This document shows positions 46,208 through 56,349 of a DNA stretch of 64,000 nucleotides, one piece after another; within the stretch, counting starts at the first letter, position 1, and each line of letters opens with the position of its first letter. A program made the position numbers and the translations under genes. The notes below the pieces were generated by a model. The model did no database searches, was not told where the DNA came from, and saw only the letters and a list, made by a program, of their open reading frames with translations. This DNA comes from Telopea speciosissima (lineage: Eukaryota > Streptophyta > Magnoliopsida > Proteales > Proteaceae), in the NCBI RefSeq assembly GCF_018873765.1, contig NC_057916.1:31223501-31287500 (forward strand). The letters are read 5' to 3'.

Positions 46208-47175
46208 GGAAAATTTCTTAGATCCACTTGATAAGAACGAAATTTACAAAATATGTAGGCTTCAACTTAGTTTTACATCCACTACTTACCATTTCAAAAA
46301 GATTTACTTAATCCACAAAGTTGGTTAGTACAAGGAAAAAATAAAAACAAACTTCCAAAATTGCCCCAATTGCATTTATCGAAAATAAAAAACTGTTTTA
46401 AGAAGTTTGCAAAGTGTCTCTTTCACGTTTCACCCAATAATATTTGTAAAGATATTCTAAAAAATAATAATATCATAATTGAAATTAAGCTTTTTTTTTT
46501 TTTTTTTTTTGGGTAAAAATTAAGCTTTTCTTTTAGGACTAAGTCTCCATCTACCCATAGAGGTAAGAGGACGGTTCACCTACCATCGTAGGGTTCACAA
46601 ACCCCTCCCAGGGTTTTAATATGTTCCAAAATATCCTTCCGATACCCTTTCCCGCTTTGCAGTGAATTGGGATCACATTCACCGTCGTATGGAGACATTG
46701 ATCACCACACGCCCTTTTTGTACTTGAGGTTAGATTTTTTTTTTGAATTTTTATGATCTCGAATTTTGGTATTCAATTTTCTTTGTTTTTTACTTCCATT
46801 ACCTTTGGACTATGACGCTATAAAATATGTTTTCATCTTTTATTATGGTATTACCACTTTAAATTTTAAAATCCTCCATGACCATAATACCGTAATAGGT
46901 ATTACCACTTCCCGTAATCTTTTCATCCTACTTTATTACAATCTTTCTCTTTTTTTGTGGACTTCACGGTTGTTTTCTTTAATGTGGTTTAACTAGTTTT
47001 TTACTTTTCAATAAATGAGGTTAGGGCAATTTTGAAAGTTTGCTTTTATTTTGGATGAGTACAAACTAACTTTAGGGATTAAGTAAATCTTTTCAAGTAG
47101 TGGATGTAAAATAAATTTAAAACCTACTTATCCTGTGATTTCCGTTTTTATCTAGTGGATCTAAGACATTATCCC
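46208..47175. mobile_element. MULE-like non-autonomous element with long TIRs
   Basis: The left end (from 46208) reads TTTCTTAGATCCACTTGATA AGAACG, and the reverse complement of the right end (to 47175) reads TGTCTTAGATCCACTAGATA AAAACG. Similarity continues for about 180 bp through TTTTACATCCACTACTT, AAGATTTACTTAATCC and CAAAATTGCCC. The interior of about 600 bp, with poly-T at 46491-46511, encodes nothing recognised. Flanks are T-rich, so the expected 9-bp duplication cannot be verified. It resembles in build the two Pack-MULEs in this window. Confidence 0.65.
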
Positions 47176-47179
47176 TTTT

Positions 47180-48375
47180 TTTATTAAAAGGAGTGGGTGA
47201 GGTTGAAGAGGTGGAAAAGGTAAGCACAAAAAAAAAAACAGGGATTAGATAAGCTCAACAGAAAATTAGGGATTAGGGAAACTGTAAAAAGTGTGATTAC
47301 TGAATTTTTAGAATTGTTTTTTGATTTTTTAAAAACTTTTTTTGACCGATACAATAACCGATCCCATAAAATCTGGATTTTGATCATATTGACCGATCTA
47401 GTAGATTTTGATCGATCCAGATCGATTTAATTTCAACTGACTCCAAATTTGATTTATTTTTTTGTATTAGAAATTTGACTCTTTCAGCCAAAAACTTCTG
47501 AAGTTTTGTTTCTTTTTATATATTCTCATAAACTAAATTATTAAAAATAAGTTTAGGTATTAACAAAAGTGTCATGCCTTACCCCTTACGAATTGGACAA
47601 TTTAATTTGCCCCTTTATGACCTGTGCAGCTCCCCTTCGTTGTACTCCCTCGACCCTCACCTTGTCGTCCAGTACCGCCATCAACAACATTGCCTCTCTT
47701 GTCTCCGCCAACAGCGTCTCCCACACCATCACTAGTGGGCCCATAGTTAACAAATTCAGATTCAGGAATTATTGGAATAAAGAATTATTCGGAACAATTG
47801 ATTTTGTTAAATTTAAGAATTCTTTCAAAGAAACGGACAAAATAAAATTCAGATTCAAGAATTATTCGTTGTAAAAAAAATAATTTATACGTTATTTTTA
47901 ATATTTGTAGTACATGTTAAACATTATCAACTAATTGTCATATGTGCATAATTGGGATACCGTTTGTTTCATCAATAAAAAAACATAACAAAAATTAAAA
48001 ATCATAACAGGATCTTCATGTAAGGATCTCAAGTTAAACTTTAGGATCACATGTAGTTCTTGACTATATAAATTATTATTTTTTTGATAAACTTTGACTA
48101 TATGATTGTGATGAGAACATTTTTTACCTAAAAATCAAATTGAGACCTTTTGAATTGATCATGGATATTTTATTGAGTCACGTGTGCCAAAATATTTGTT
48201 CTTAACAATGGTTTTAAACCATCAACCACAAAAAAAAAATAAAAAATTTACAATTACTCGACCATTTTTTTTTTGTTATCGACTTCTAAGTTCTAACCAA
48301 GAATTTCTACAAAAAAAAATCTAACCAAGAATTTACATAGTGAATAATTAATTTTTATCTTTGTTAGGCAGTCAT
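47180..48375. other. No gene supported
   Basis: AT-rich with several homopolymers. A patch at 47750-47880 repeats AATTCAGATTCA…GAATTATT phrases related to the MITE at 48378. The 101-residue frame 47569-47874 overlaps this repeat and has no recognised domain. Confidence 0.4.
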
Positions 48376-48377
48376 AA

Positions 48378-48638
48378 GCTTAGTTGTTTAATTCATTGAA
48401 TAATTTCAGAATCCGCATTTTTTTTAAGGGGGGGGGGGGTTACCAAAAAAAATAGGGTTTTGAGGAGTTTTTTTTTTATAATGGCAAGTAATTCGGATTC
48501 GTCGAATTATTCCCAAATAATTCGATAAATCTCTATATAGCACGACTTTTTCCTATTCTTTGAGCCCAATTCGGATTCAGACGAATAATTCATAAAATTC
48601 GGATTTGCCGAATAATTCAGAGAATTAAACAACTAGGC
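48378..48638. mobile_element. MITE with about 38-bp terminal inverted repeats
   Basis: The left end GCTTAGTTGTTTAATTCATT GAATAATTTCAGAATCCG is mirrored by the right end, whose reverse complement is GCCTAGTTGTTTAATTCTCT GAATTATTCGGCAAATCCG. The 261-bp element has a G12 tract near its left arm, internal GAATTATTC palindromes and no coding capacity. A target duplication could not be defined. Confidence 0.7.
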
Positions 48639-48889
48639 GTGGGACACCATCGTCTTCCTACACTTCTCCTTCTTCACCACCCTTGCCATCACTTCCTCGG
48701 ATTAAATTTTCCACCACCAAAGTGGTCCATTGAGAACTTCCCAAGGTCCTAAAACTCTTTGTTATTCTTGACATCCCTAACCTCCCCCCTTCCTCCCATG
48801 ATTATATCCCATCAATCACCCTCAACCTCCCTCCTTCCTCACACGATTCCATATCCATCAACCACTGACGATCAGCAACAGATAAAGAA

Positions 48890-50010
48890 AAATATCGATA
48901 GCAGGTTTGGTAACTCTATTTGGACACAACAACTGATTCAAATTATTTCTTGGGTGTGGAGGAAAGTCATTAAGTACCGGGATCAAATTGGATCGCTTGT
49001 TCAACACAAATTAGGTAATTTAGCTTCTACTTTGCATTGGCTTGACCTTTGGCACCCAGAAGGGGTTCTACTTATCTAGTATGATGCAGGATCTAATACA
49101 CTAGCCTCTGTGCAATCCATTTTGATTGATGGAAGATGGAGTCATGAACCAGTCATCTCTTCAAATTTTGACCAAGTCTGGGACCAGTTAGACAGCATTC
49201 TCGGTGGAACGGGTCAAGGGAAGATTCAATCATATGGAAGGGATCCCCCTCTACTGGTACCTTCTCTACTAGATCAGCCTGTAGCATAATGTGGATCCAT
49301 TCTCCTAAGATGGTTTGAGCTGACCATGTTTGGTCTAAGAATTGTATTTCTAGGCACTCGACAACCACTTGAAGATGTTTGGTAAACAGCCTGCCTACCA
49401 ACGACCAGCTTCGTGAGAAAAATGTGTTGGTGTCCCCCTTTTGTTACTTTTCTTGGGCAAGGTTGGAGACCAAAGTTCATATATTTTTTAACTACTTTTA
49501 ATAGACAGGTTTGGGGAGTTATCTTGAAGCTTTATTCTCCTTAGGGTGGGGAGTAATGTTATCTCTTGGAAGCTAGATGGATTGCTAATTCTTTTAAAGG
49601 AGATTCGATTGGTGGTATTGTGTCTGTGCTACTATTGGTTATGTATGAAAGGAGAGAAACTTCCATATTTTCAGTAACAAGATCAAGACTAGCCCTTCTA
49701 TTTTTGGTGATATCCAAGATGTTGAAGATCGATGTGGGGCAGTTATCCCTAAGGGTAGAGAACTCCTAAGAACTTGCTTCTAGCTGAAAGATGGACGGTC
49801 CATCCAATTTGGGAGAATAGGTGAGTTGGTTAGGTCTTATAATATGTAATTGGTGATCTGGTTTTGTGCTGTGTTGTTTTTGTTTCTCTAAGCCTCTTGA
49901 GATTTATCCTTGAGGCCTTGTTCGGTTGGCTTTTAGCCTTTGCTTTTAAGTGTTTTTGTTCAACCTTTCAATAAATTGATACTACTTACCAATAAATTTA
50001 AAAATAAAAA
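48890..50010 (+). mobile_element. L1-type LINE ORF2 3' portion, decayed
   Basis: Plus-strand frames read IISWVWRKVIKYRDQIGSLV then LHWLDLWHPEGVLL, and further on SVQSILIDGRWSHEPVISSN and DQVWDQLD. These match the post-RT region of plant L1 ORF2 (SWVWRKIL.…WLDNWHP.GPL…I..G.W…LWD.I). Later frames give a hydrophobic C-terminal region, and the element ends near an A-rich 3' end at about 49985-50010. Several stops and frameshifts show it is inactive. Confidence 0.7.
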
Positions 50011-50198
50011 GGCCAACTATAGAAATCAGAGACAAATCAACAAAAATTCTTATTTTGTTCAATTGTACGTTTTTAAAGTATTTGTCCTTATAGAATAAAT
50101 GTCGTGGCCTCGTGGGAGAATTCCATACAATCATTTTCAAGCCATGACTCGAGTGAATTCTCCCTTGTCTGCATAGAATTGGACAATTTTCCCCATGG

Positions 50199-50350
50199 TT
50201 TTATCCTCTCAAGTGCGGTGCAATGCCCAATCCACCTTAAAGTGCATCAGACGGTGGGCAATGCACCTTTTCACCTTTAAAACCCATCAATTCACCTTTG
50301 GCCACCGTCGGATGGACCTGCCCAGTGCACTACACTTGAGAGGATAAAAA
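50199..50350. mobile_element. Small inverted-repeat element (MITE), about 150 bp
   Basis: The left end TTTTATCCTCTCAAGTGCGG TGCAATGCCCA pairs with the right end, whose reverse complement is TTTTATCCTCTCAAGTGTAG TGCACTGGGCA. Inner arms pair through CGACGGTGG/CCACCGTCGG-like blocks. It is non-coding, and no target duplication was confirmed. Confidence 0.7.
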
Positions 50351-50467
50351 TTTGGAGCTTTGTTGCTTTCTCCATATGACTTTAACCATCCACCCAATTA
50401 GTTTGATTACGTTCCCCGCCATTGGTGGCAATAGATGGTAACTAGGCATTCTCCTAGAAAATAAGGC

Positions 50468-50470
<3 letters not shown>

Positions 50471-50544
<74 letters not shown>
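50471..50544. repeat. (TC)37 microsatellite
   Basis: A perfect dinucleotide run of 74 bp, the longest simple repeat in the window and probably highly length-variable. No gene lies close to it. Confidence 0.97.
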
Positions 50545-50546
<2 letters not shown>

Positions 50547-50919
50547 ACGATCTTCTGAAGCTGCTCTAGGCCCTTCAAACAAGGCATATGCTCCACCAAC
50601 AATGGTGGTTACTCGATATCGATCTACACAGAATTGATGTGGATGAGTGGTGCTTCATGGCTAGAGTTGATCAACAAGTTAACTTCTATAATTCTCCTAT
50701 TGGGAAAATTTGATAACCCTTTTCCCACATTTGTTAAAAAAATGGAGAAATGTGACAATACGTGAATAATAATTATGAATAGTGTCACTTGAATAGTGAC
50801 TAATGAATAGTTTCATGTGATTAGTAACTGTGGGAGGCCCATGTGTGCATAAAGTGATAATACATAGAAATTTCTACCAAAAAAAAAAAAGATAATACAT
50901 AGAAATGGTAATAACAAAT

Positions 50920-51285
50920 TCACATACACAAGTATTTACGTGGTTCAGCTATATCTACATCCACAGGCGTAATTGAGAGTTCTTCATTATAAAAGAATTG
51001 AGAGAATAACAATACAAATAATAACGCTTTTGATTTATACCAACCACCCTATATCCAAAACTGGATACCCCTCTTATACACTATCTCTCAACTCACATTC
51101 TCAAACCTTTCAAGAGAATACTCAAAAAAGAACCCAATACTCCACAAAACCCTCACCCATGCACAGCTCACTTGTTCATTTCTTAAACTTGTGTTGTTCA
51201 ATATGTAGGGTTCTTTCCCTCCCCCTATTTATAGATGTTCAGACGAGAGTAAATTCTAAATGCACTATGTGATAAGTGTTAGCGA
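50920..51285 (-). mobile_element. LTR-retrotransposon LTR fragment (tentative)
   Basis: Contains TATTTACGTGGTTCAGC, then ACATCCACAGGCGTAATTGA GAGTTCTTCATTATAA. This is the order found in minus orientation of a widespread plant Copia LTR type (…TTTACGTGGTTCGGC…CCTACGTCCACGGG…TTTCACTATAA), as I remember it. No partner LTR, primer-binding site or coding region is present, so it may be a fragment. Confidence 0.4.
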
Positions 51286-51289
51286 ATGG

Positions 51290-51730
51290 ACGGGTAGGTG
51301 GAACCCCATCCCTGTTTTTCTTCTACCTCTTTAATGACTGAATTCTCCATTGGCCCTTTACATCACTTACCTCTTCTTTTCATTTATTTTGTTTTGGCTC
51401 TTTCTTTCCCCATCTTCTGTTGGTGGAGACACGCCATGTGAGGAGGACCCCAATATCTCCCCTCTTATGATATTTGGGGGTTTTCCTATTGAATCTGTTG
51501 CTCAATTAATGTTAGATTTGAAGAGATGGACACCTCCGATGCTTACTGTTGAATTTATAATGATGGTCGATGTTGGTTTGTCATTTACGTAAAATAACAC
51601 TATAATAAAATGTATTATATCACTTATTAGCTTCATATATAATATATTATATAATAAAATGTGTGTGATATTTAAAGTTTAATATATATATTAGTATAAC
51701 TTAAAAATAGGGTCGGATACTTAAAAAACA
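51290..51730. other. No gene supported
   Basis: The frame 51350-51592 starts with a hydrophobic stretch but begins at a non-ATG codon, has no recognised domain and lacks splice context. It is followed by an AT-rich tract (51590-51720). Confidence 0.35.
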
Positions 51731-51734
51731 GGGT

Positions 51735-51900
51735 CGAATAGGATTAGGGTAGGTCGGGCCAGGCTCAGCCCAAGGCCTCAACCTTGGCCCGACATGATCC
51801 TGACTCAGAGCTACAAATTTCCAGCCCTTGAACTGCCCTCAAGGCCAAGATATCTTAACCCAGGCCATGTTCGGGCTGACAAGACCAAACTTGCACCCCT
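51735..51900. repeat. GGCC/TTGG-rich interspersed repeat, second copy
   Basis: It reads GGTCGGGCCAGGCTCAGCCC, AAGGCCTCAACCTTGGCCCG, CTGCCCTCAAGGCC, CAGGCCATGTTCGGGC and GACCAAACTTGCACCCC, in the same order and orientation as 33655-33830. This confirms a dispersed family with a TTGCACCCC-like end. Confidence 0.6.
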
Positions 51901-52504
51901 TGTGCAACATGGGTTCGTCACACTCTCTCTCTAGGATTGGGCTCCTCTGCAGCACTGGCTCCCTCCAACGAGCATCCAATGACTGTGTTGGTTGGATGTG
52001 CGCTAGGATGTGTGACTGCACGCTCTCGACGTACATTCAGCTAGCCCAACCATTGGATGCTCACTGGGCATTCCCTAGGCACTAGGTAGTAGGCACTGGG
52101 CTCGCTAGAGAGGAACCGGAACCCTCTATCTATTGGGGAATTTTTTGGATAATGTCATATTGAATCCGATGCTCATTGCTTAGATTTGTGGAAATAGTTG
52201 GGCCAGTGCCGATTCATCACTCACTGTCTCTCTCTCTCTCTCCCTCTCAACCAATCCAAATGACAAAAAAAAATGAAAGGTAAAAAAATATATATTAATT
52301 AAAAACGTAAATATGTGAGGGAAGTCATTGTTTTAGATAATTTTATAATATTTAAACTTATTTTAACTAATTTAATTAAAAGAAAGATTGAATGAATAAT
52401 TTGATAAATTGAAATCCAAAATTCAAATTTGAAGAATCTTGTAATATTCCTAGATTTAAAATCATGGCACTATCCGACGAATTTTTATCCTTTCCGTGTC
52501 GTGT

Positions 52505-52926
52505 TCAGTACAGTTGTCTGGTGCCTCTAATAAGAGGGGGTGGACCCCACCTGAACAGTGTGTTCAGACAGGGGATTATGTTGTCATTTCTGAACTCTAT
52601 AAGAAGAACCGGACAACTGTACCAGACACAGACCCAAACCCTGTTGCACCGGAAACCCTTAGTAACTGGAGTTCCATCGAGCAAAATAATCGCATCAACG
52701 TTAGGATTCTGTGTCTCGATTTTTGCCGCTGCCGCATCGCCATGGGCGCCTTCAAGTTCTGGCCATGAGTTCTTACCTGAAATTAAGAAATCTTGGAAAT
52801 TATGAAGGATATATCATAGTGGACAAACTAACGAAGATGAATACGAATAAATTGGAAGTTTTCTTGAGAATTTAGAAGAAGAATGGATAGAAGTAGGGAC
52901 TACTTACCAGGACATTCTGAAGCCAT
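52505..52926 (-). pseudogene. Potato inhibitor I gene, frameshifted near the C-terminus
   Basis: Exon 1 (52908-52926) reads MASECP then G|GTAAGT, and exon 2 begins at 52776. The frame reads GKNSWPELEGAHGDAAAAKI, ETQNPNVDAIILLDG, TPVTKGFRCNRVWV. The phase-1 split Gly and motifs are those of the MEROPS I13 family; P1 is Lys, which suggests trypsin-like targets, and P1' is Gly instead of the usual Asp/Glu. After NRVW the expected GTVV-R-P end lies in another frame: the neighbouring frame reads SGTVVRFFL and stops at 52597-52599, while the open frame continues unrelated to a stop at 52505. A small indel near 52625 therefore removes the C-terminal strand that closes the fold. It could still express an aberrant 96-residue protein, or the indel could be a sequencing error. 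Confidence 0.75.
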
Positions 52927-53047
52927 AATCTTTCTTTGTTGTTAGCAACTGTCTGTGTTGCGCCTGCGCCTGCGCCTTCTAGTTGTAGGGGATAGTGACT
53001 GGTGTTCGGTTTCTTATTGTAGCGTGTATGTGTGTGTGTACGACACG

Positions 53048-53057
53048 GGTTTAAATA
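53048..53057 (-). promoter_or_regulatory. TATA-like box upstream of the second inhibitor locus
   Basis: CTATTTAAAC on the minus strand lies about 120 bp before the ATG at 52926. A GT-rich microsatellite (ACACACACATACACGC on the minus strand) sits between it and the leader. An intact core promoter suggests that gene decay is recent. Confidence 0.4.
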
Positions 53058-53149
53058 GTTTCTGAGATTAGACTTTGGAGGTCTCTCGAAGTCCCAAGGT
53101 GTTGAATTTTGACTGCTGAATGCTCATGGTCACATAAGTGGTACCCCAC

Positions 53150-53179
53150 CCCTTCCCCTTCCCCTTCCCCTTCCCCTTG
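53150..53179. repeat. (CCCCTT)n short tandem repeat
   Basis: Five adjoining CCCCTT hexamer copies lie about 230 bp upstream of the second inhibitor locus. Confidence 0.9.
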
Positions 53180-53395
53180 CCCTTTTTTTGGCCTTTTTCT
53201 TTGAACGTTTTCAGTTTTCATTATTATTTAATCAAAGGTGCGGATTTTACGTCATTGATCTCTTTGATTTACATATGTTGGAGCTATATGAAAAAAAGCT
53301 GAAAGAGATTAAACTTAAACAAATTTGATTATTAACAATTCTAATTCATGAATTACTAATGAATCATCAGACTGTAGAATTTCCATTTTCTAATC

Positions 53396-53615
53396 AAAGA
53401 AATGTAGTTCTTTAAACTCCGACGTCCTAAGTTCGAATCCCACTGCCCTTATCTTGAGTCAGCCATTATTCGGTCTCAAGTAGGTCATTGTGACGGGGTT
53501 TAGTGCGATAATAGGTGCGGTGGCCATCCTATTGCCGGGGGGGATTAGTCTGGCCAATATATGCGGATACCCCTCGTAATCCCAAAAAAAAAAAAAAAAA
53601 CGAAAGAAATGTAGT
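53396..53615 (+). mobile_element. tRNA-derived SINE with 13-bp target duplication
   Basis: The body is 53409-53602, flanked by perfect copies of AAAGAAATGTAGT at 53396-53408 and 53603-53615. A pol III B-box-like AAGTTCGAATCCCA lies near 53430. The unique part reads GGTCTCAAGTAGGTCATTGT GACGGGGTTTAGTGC, GGTGCGGTGGCCATCC and GGATACCCCTCGTAATCCC, then an A17 tail. The A-box region is missing or short, so it may be 5'-truncated. The intact duplication and long A-tail point to a recent LINE-mediated insertion. I do not recognise it as Au SINE. Confidence 0.82.
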
Positions 53616-54636
53616 AAAAAATGAATCATCAATTAAGAGAAAACTTTTATGATTGTAAAATAATCCATGTATAAAAAGTGTGTACCAACTTCCTGTTTTG
53701 AACATAGCAACAGAAGATGTGGGTTGAATCGTGTCAAATCGGCTCTCTCTTTAAGGTTGTAGACGTCCCTATTGATGAAATTTAAGTTCTTTGCAAATCA
53801 ACCTCCAAATTAAAACAACCCCTACTTGAGGCTAAACTAGTGGTGTTGTATTCATTGACCGGTTCACTTAGGGACACCAAGAGTTGTACTCAATTGGACA
53901 TGAAAAAATCAATGCCTAGAAAAAACCAAGAGAAATCAAAGTTTGGATTCATTGTCTCCGAAATTGTGATGGGCTTAATCCCCTCTCTATATATATAAAA
54001 GAGAAAAAGAGATACCACCAAGGGTTGTCTTTGAAAAACATGTCGAATACCATTCCACAAGATATGTTTGTTAACCACTCATACTTCCCATAGTCATACC
54101 AATTGATTACTTAAGTGTTTATTAGGAAAAGACACATCCCTCTAATAAATCTATTAGGACACGTTGTTGCAGATGTCTTCTGAACTTGAATCTACATTAA
54201 GTCTAATAAACCATGTTATAGAGTACAGGTGAAGTCAGAATTCTTGAACCTTTCTTCATTGGGAAACACACTCTTTAGCCATTATAAATAGAGTAACAAT
54301 AATTCACCCAAAAAAATAAAATAGAGTAACAATAAATTTTCAAATGGACAATGGAATTCTTAGACCATTTACCAATAAATTTATTCCTATGGATACATTT
54401 GTTTCAGGAAACAGTGTAACACCCTTTAGGTCGGTCTTGTTCTCCAGATTTTTTATTTTTTATTTTTATTTTAGTAAGCAAAGTATACCCTTTGGTTGAT
54501 TGAGGAGAAATCCAACTGGTTGTAGATTACATTTCCTTTATCCAGTTTGTCATTGGAAATATTGTTTTATTTTTCTCTTCCACACAAGGCTGGAGAAATG
54601 CAAAAGAAGCTTTGATGAATGCTTGCATTTTGAATC
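53616..54636. other. No gene supported
   Basis: AT-rich sequence without exons or defined elements. Confidence 0.45.
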
Positions 54637-55268
54637 ATAAGTGATAAACCCAAAATTATACAAGTCAATCGTGAGCCACCACGTGTCCTAGCACAAGAGG
54701 GAAGACCACCCAAGCTCGGCCACTTCAAGACTCACTCGTTAGCCCAGAAGGAGAAGGACCAACAAGGTCACTCAAGGTTCAAGACCAAATACTACACGCA
54801 AGCCACTAGCATCATCGCCGAGATATACTTCACCTCACCACTTGGTGAGTACCATCTACAAGAGGTATAATCTCAGATGGACTCATGCACCAAGGATTTT
54901 ATCCAACATACAAGGGAGCATGCATGTCTATCTACTGAGAACATCTTCCCTACTGCGACTCTACCTCCCATGGGGGAGCAACCGACTAAGTGATAAATCC
55001 TACTAACGAGAAACACCTATCTACTACGAGGACTACTCGTTACCAACTGGGATTTTCCACACCGCCATACTTCACTATAAATTCCTAGGTACTCTACCCC
55101 ATGAAGGCATCTTAAATTCTAACTATTCATCTGTTGCTTAGAGAAATCTAACTTAGGCATCGGAGAGTCCTAGGCCAGAACCACACCGGTTCTCCCTTGT
55201 CACTAAGGTCCTTTTGCAGGTTACGGTACCCAAAGGACCCACTGGCAATTTCTTGACGCAACAATAAG
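54637..55268. mobile_element. Solo LTR with 5-bp target duplication
   Basis: The body 54642-55263 begins TGATAAACCC and ends GACGCAACA (5'-TG…CA-3'), and is directly flanked by ATAAG on both sides (54637-54641 and 55264-55268). The GC-richer sequence and GACGCAACA end resemble a Ty3/gypsy LTR, and no internal domain follows. The 5-bp duplication across a single LTR indicates unequal recombination between two LTRs that deleted the body of the element. Confidence 0.82.
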
Positions 55269-55421
55269 ACTCATAATTTACAGCTTGGTTTTGCCACAAT
55301 GGTCATTATTGACCATAAATGTCTGCCCAGAATTTATGAATGTCTGATAATATTCCCCACTGATGCACAATACCCTCTCTCGACCATCAAAATGACCCCG
55401 TGCCGAAGGAAAACATCCAAT

Positions 55422-55955
55422 TCTTTTTTTTTTTTTTTTGCTAAAAGGATTCATTGATTTAAATAAAAAAGAGAAAGAGAAATACATAACAAGAGAACCT
55501 GAACATTCCCAGGCAAGAAGCTAGAAGAAGAACAGGCCCACCTACGACGAAGCTCTAAGCAACAACTGCTCCCCCCCCCCCCCCCTAATAAATCAAATTT
55601 GAATTTAGCTTGGACATAGCATCAATTCCAAGCTCCTCAGCAATGTGATTTGGGAATTGAACCAAATACCCGAAGCCCCTGATTTTGCAACATTTTTCGC
55701 CAAGAAGTCTACAATGTGATTTGCCTCTCTATAGCAGTATGTGAGAATCAAGCACAAGAACGGTTGAAGATATGTCTAGTCTCGAAGTGTGAACCAAAGG
55801 ATTAATCTAGATTGAATTGAAAGAACAACAAACTTAAAGTCCGATTCAATCCACAAGGCAAACACGTTCAACTCCTTCGCTTTGAGAAATCCATCCTAAG
55901 AGGCCAGCAAAGTGGGCATATCTAAGTTCTACAACTTTGTTTTAAAAAAGAGATT
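55422..55955 (-). mobile_element. L1-type LINE 3' fragment (RNase H end, A-tail)
   Basis: A T16 run at 55423-55439 is the A-tail in element orientation. Upstream on the minus strand, broken frames read AHFAGLLG and later REANHIVDFLAKNVAKSG-like residues, the …REAN.VADFLA… signature of plant L1 RNase H. A C15 homopolymer at 55571-55585 interrupts the untranslated part. 5'-truncated and inactive. Confidence 0.6.
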
Positions 55956-56349
55956 TATTTATTTATTTATTAAAATTCAGATGCACTCTAATTGCCTATG
56001 CACATCTGTGTGTAGTTGTGTGTGGATCTCAACGGGGTGGCCATGATTTGTTTTCAAACATTATTTCAAATTCATCAAAATTCGATATTTTATATAACAA
56101 AAGTTTGATCTCAGGATAATTCACTAAAATTGAAATTTTATGCATTAGACTAAGCTTTGTCTTTTGAACTTTAAAATTTTAGGTTATGTATAAATTATTA
56201 AGAAAGCCTTAATAAGTGCAAGTTAATAAAGTGGGTTCGATTACAAATTTGAAAAAAATTTACATTGATTTTACATCAATTCACTAGTTAAATTAATTTC
56301 ATTTCACTTCCATTGCAACCAAATGACATAAAAGGGCAAAAAAAAAAAA

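Noticed and set aside
53425..53450. Possible tRNA gene because of GTTCGAATCC
   Set aside because: No acceptor stem, A-box or cloverleaf; the context with TSD and A-tail shows a SINE.
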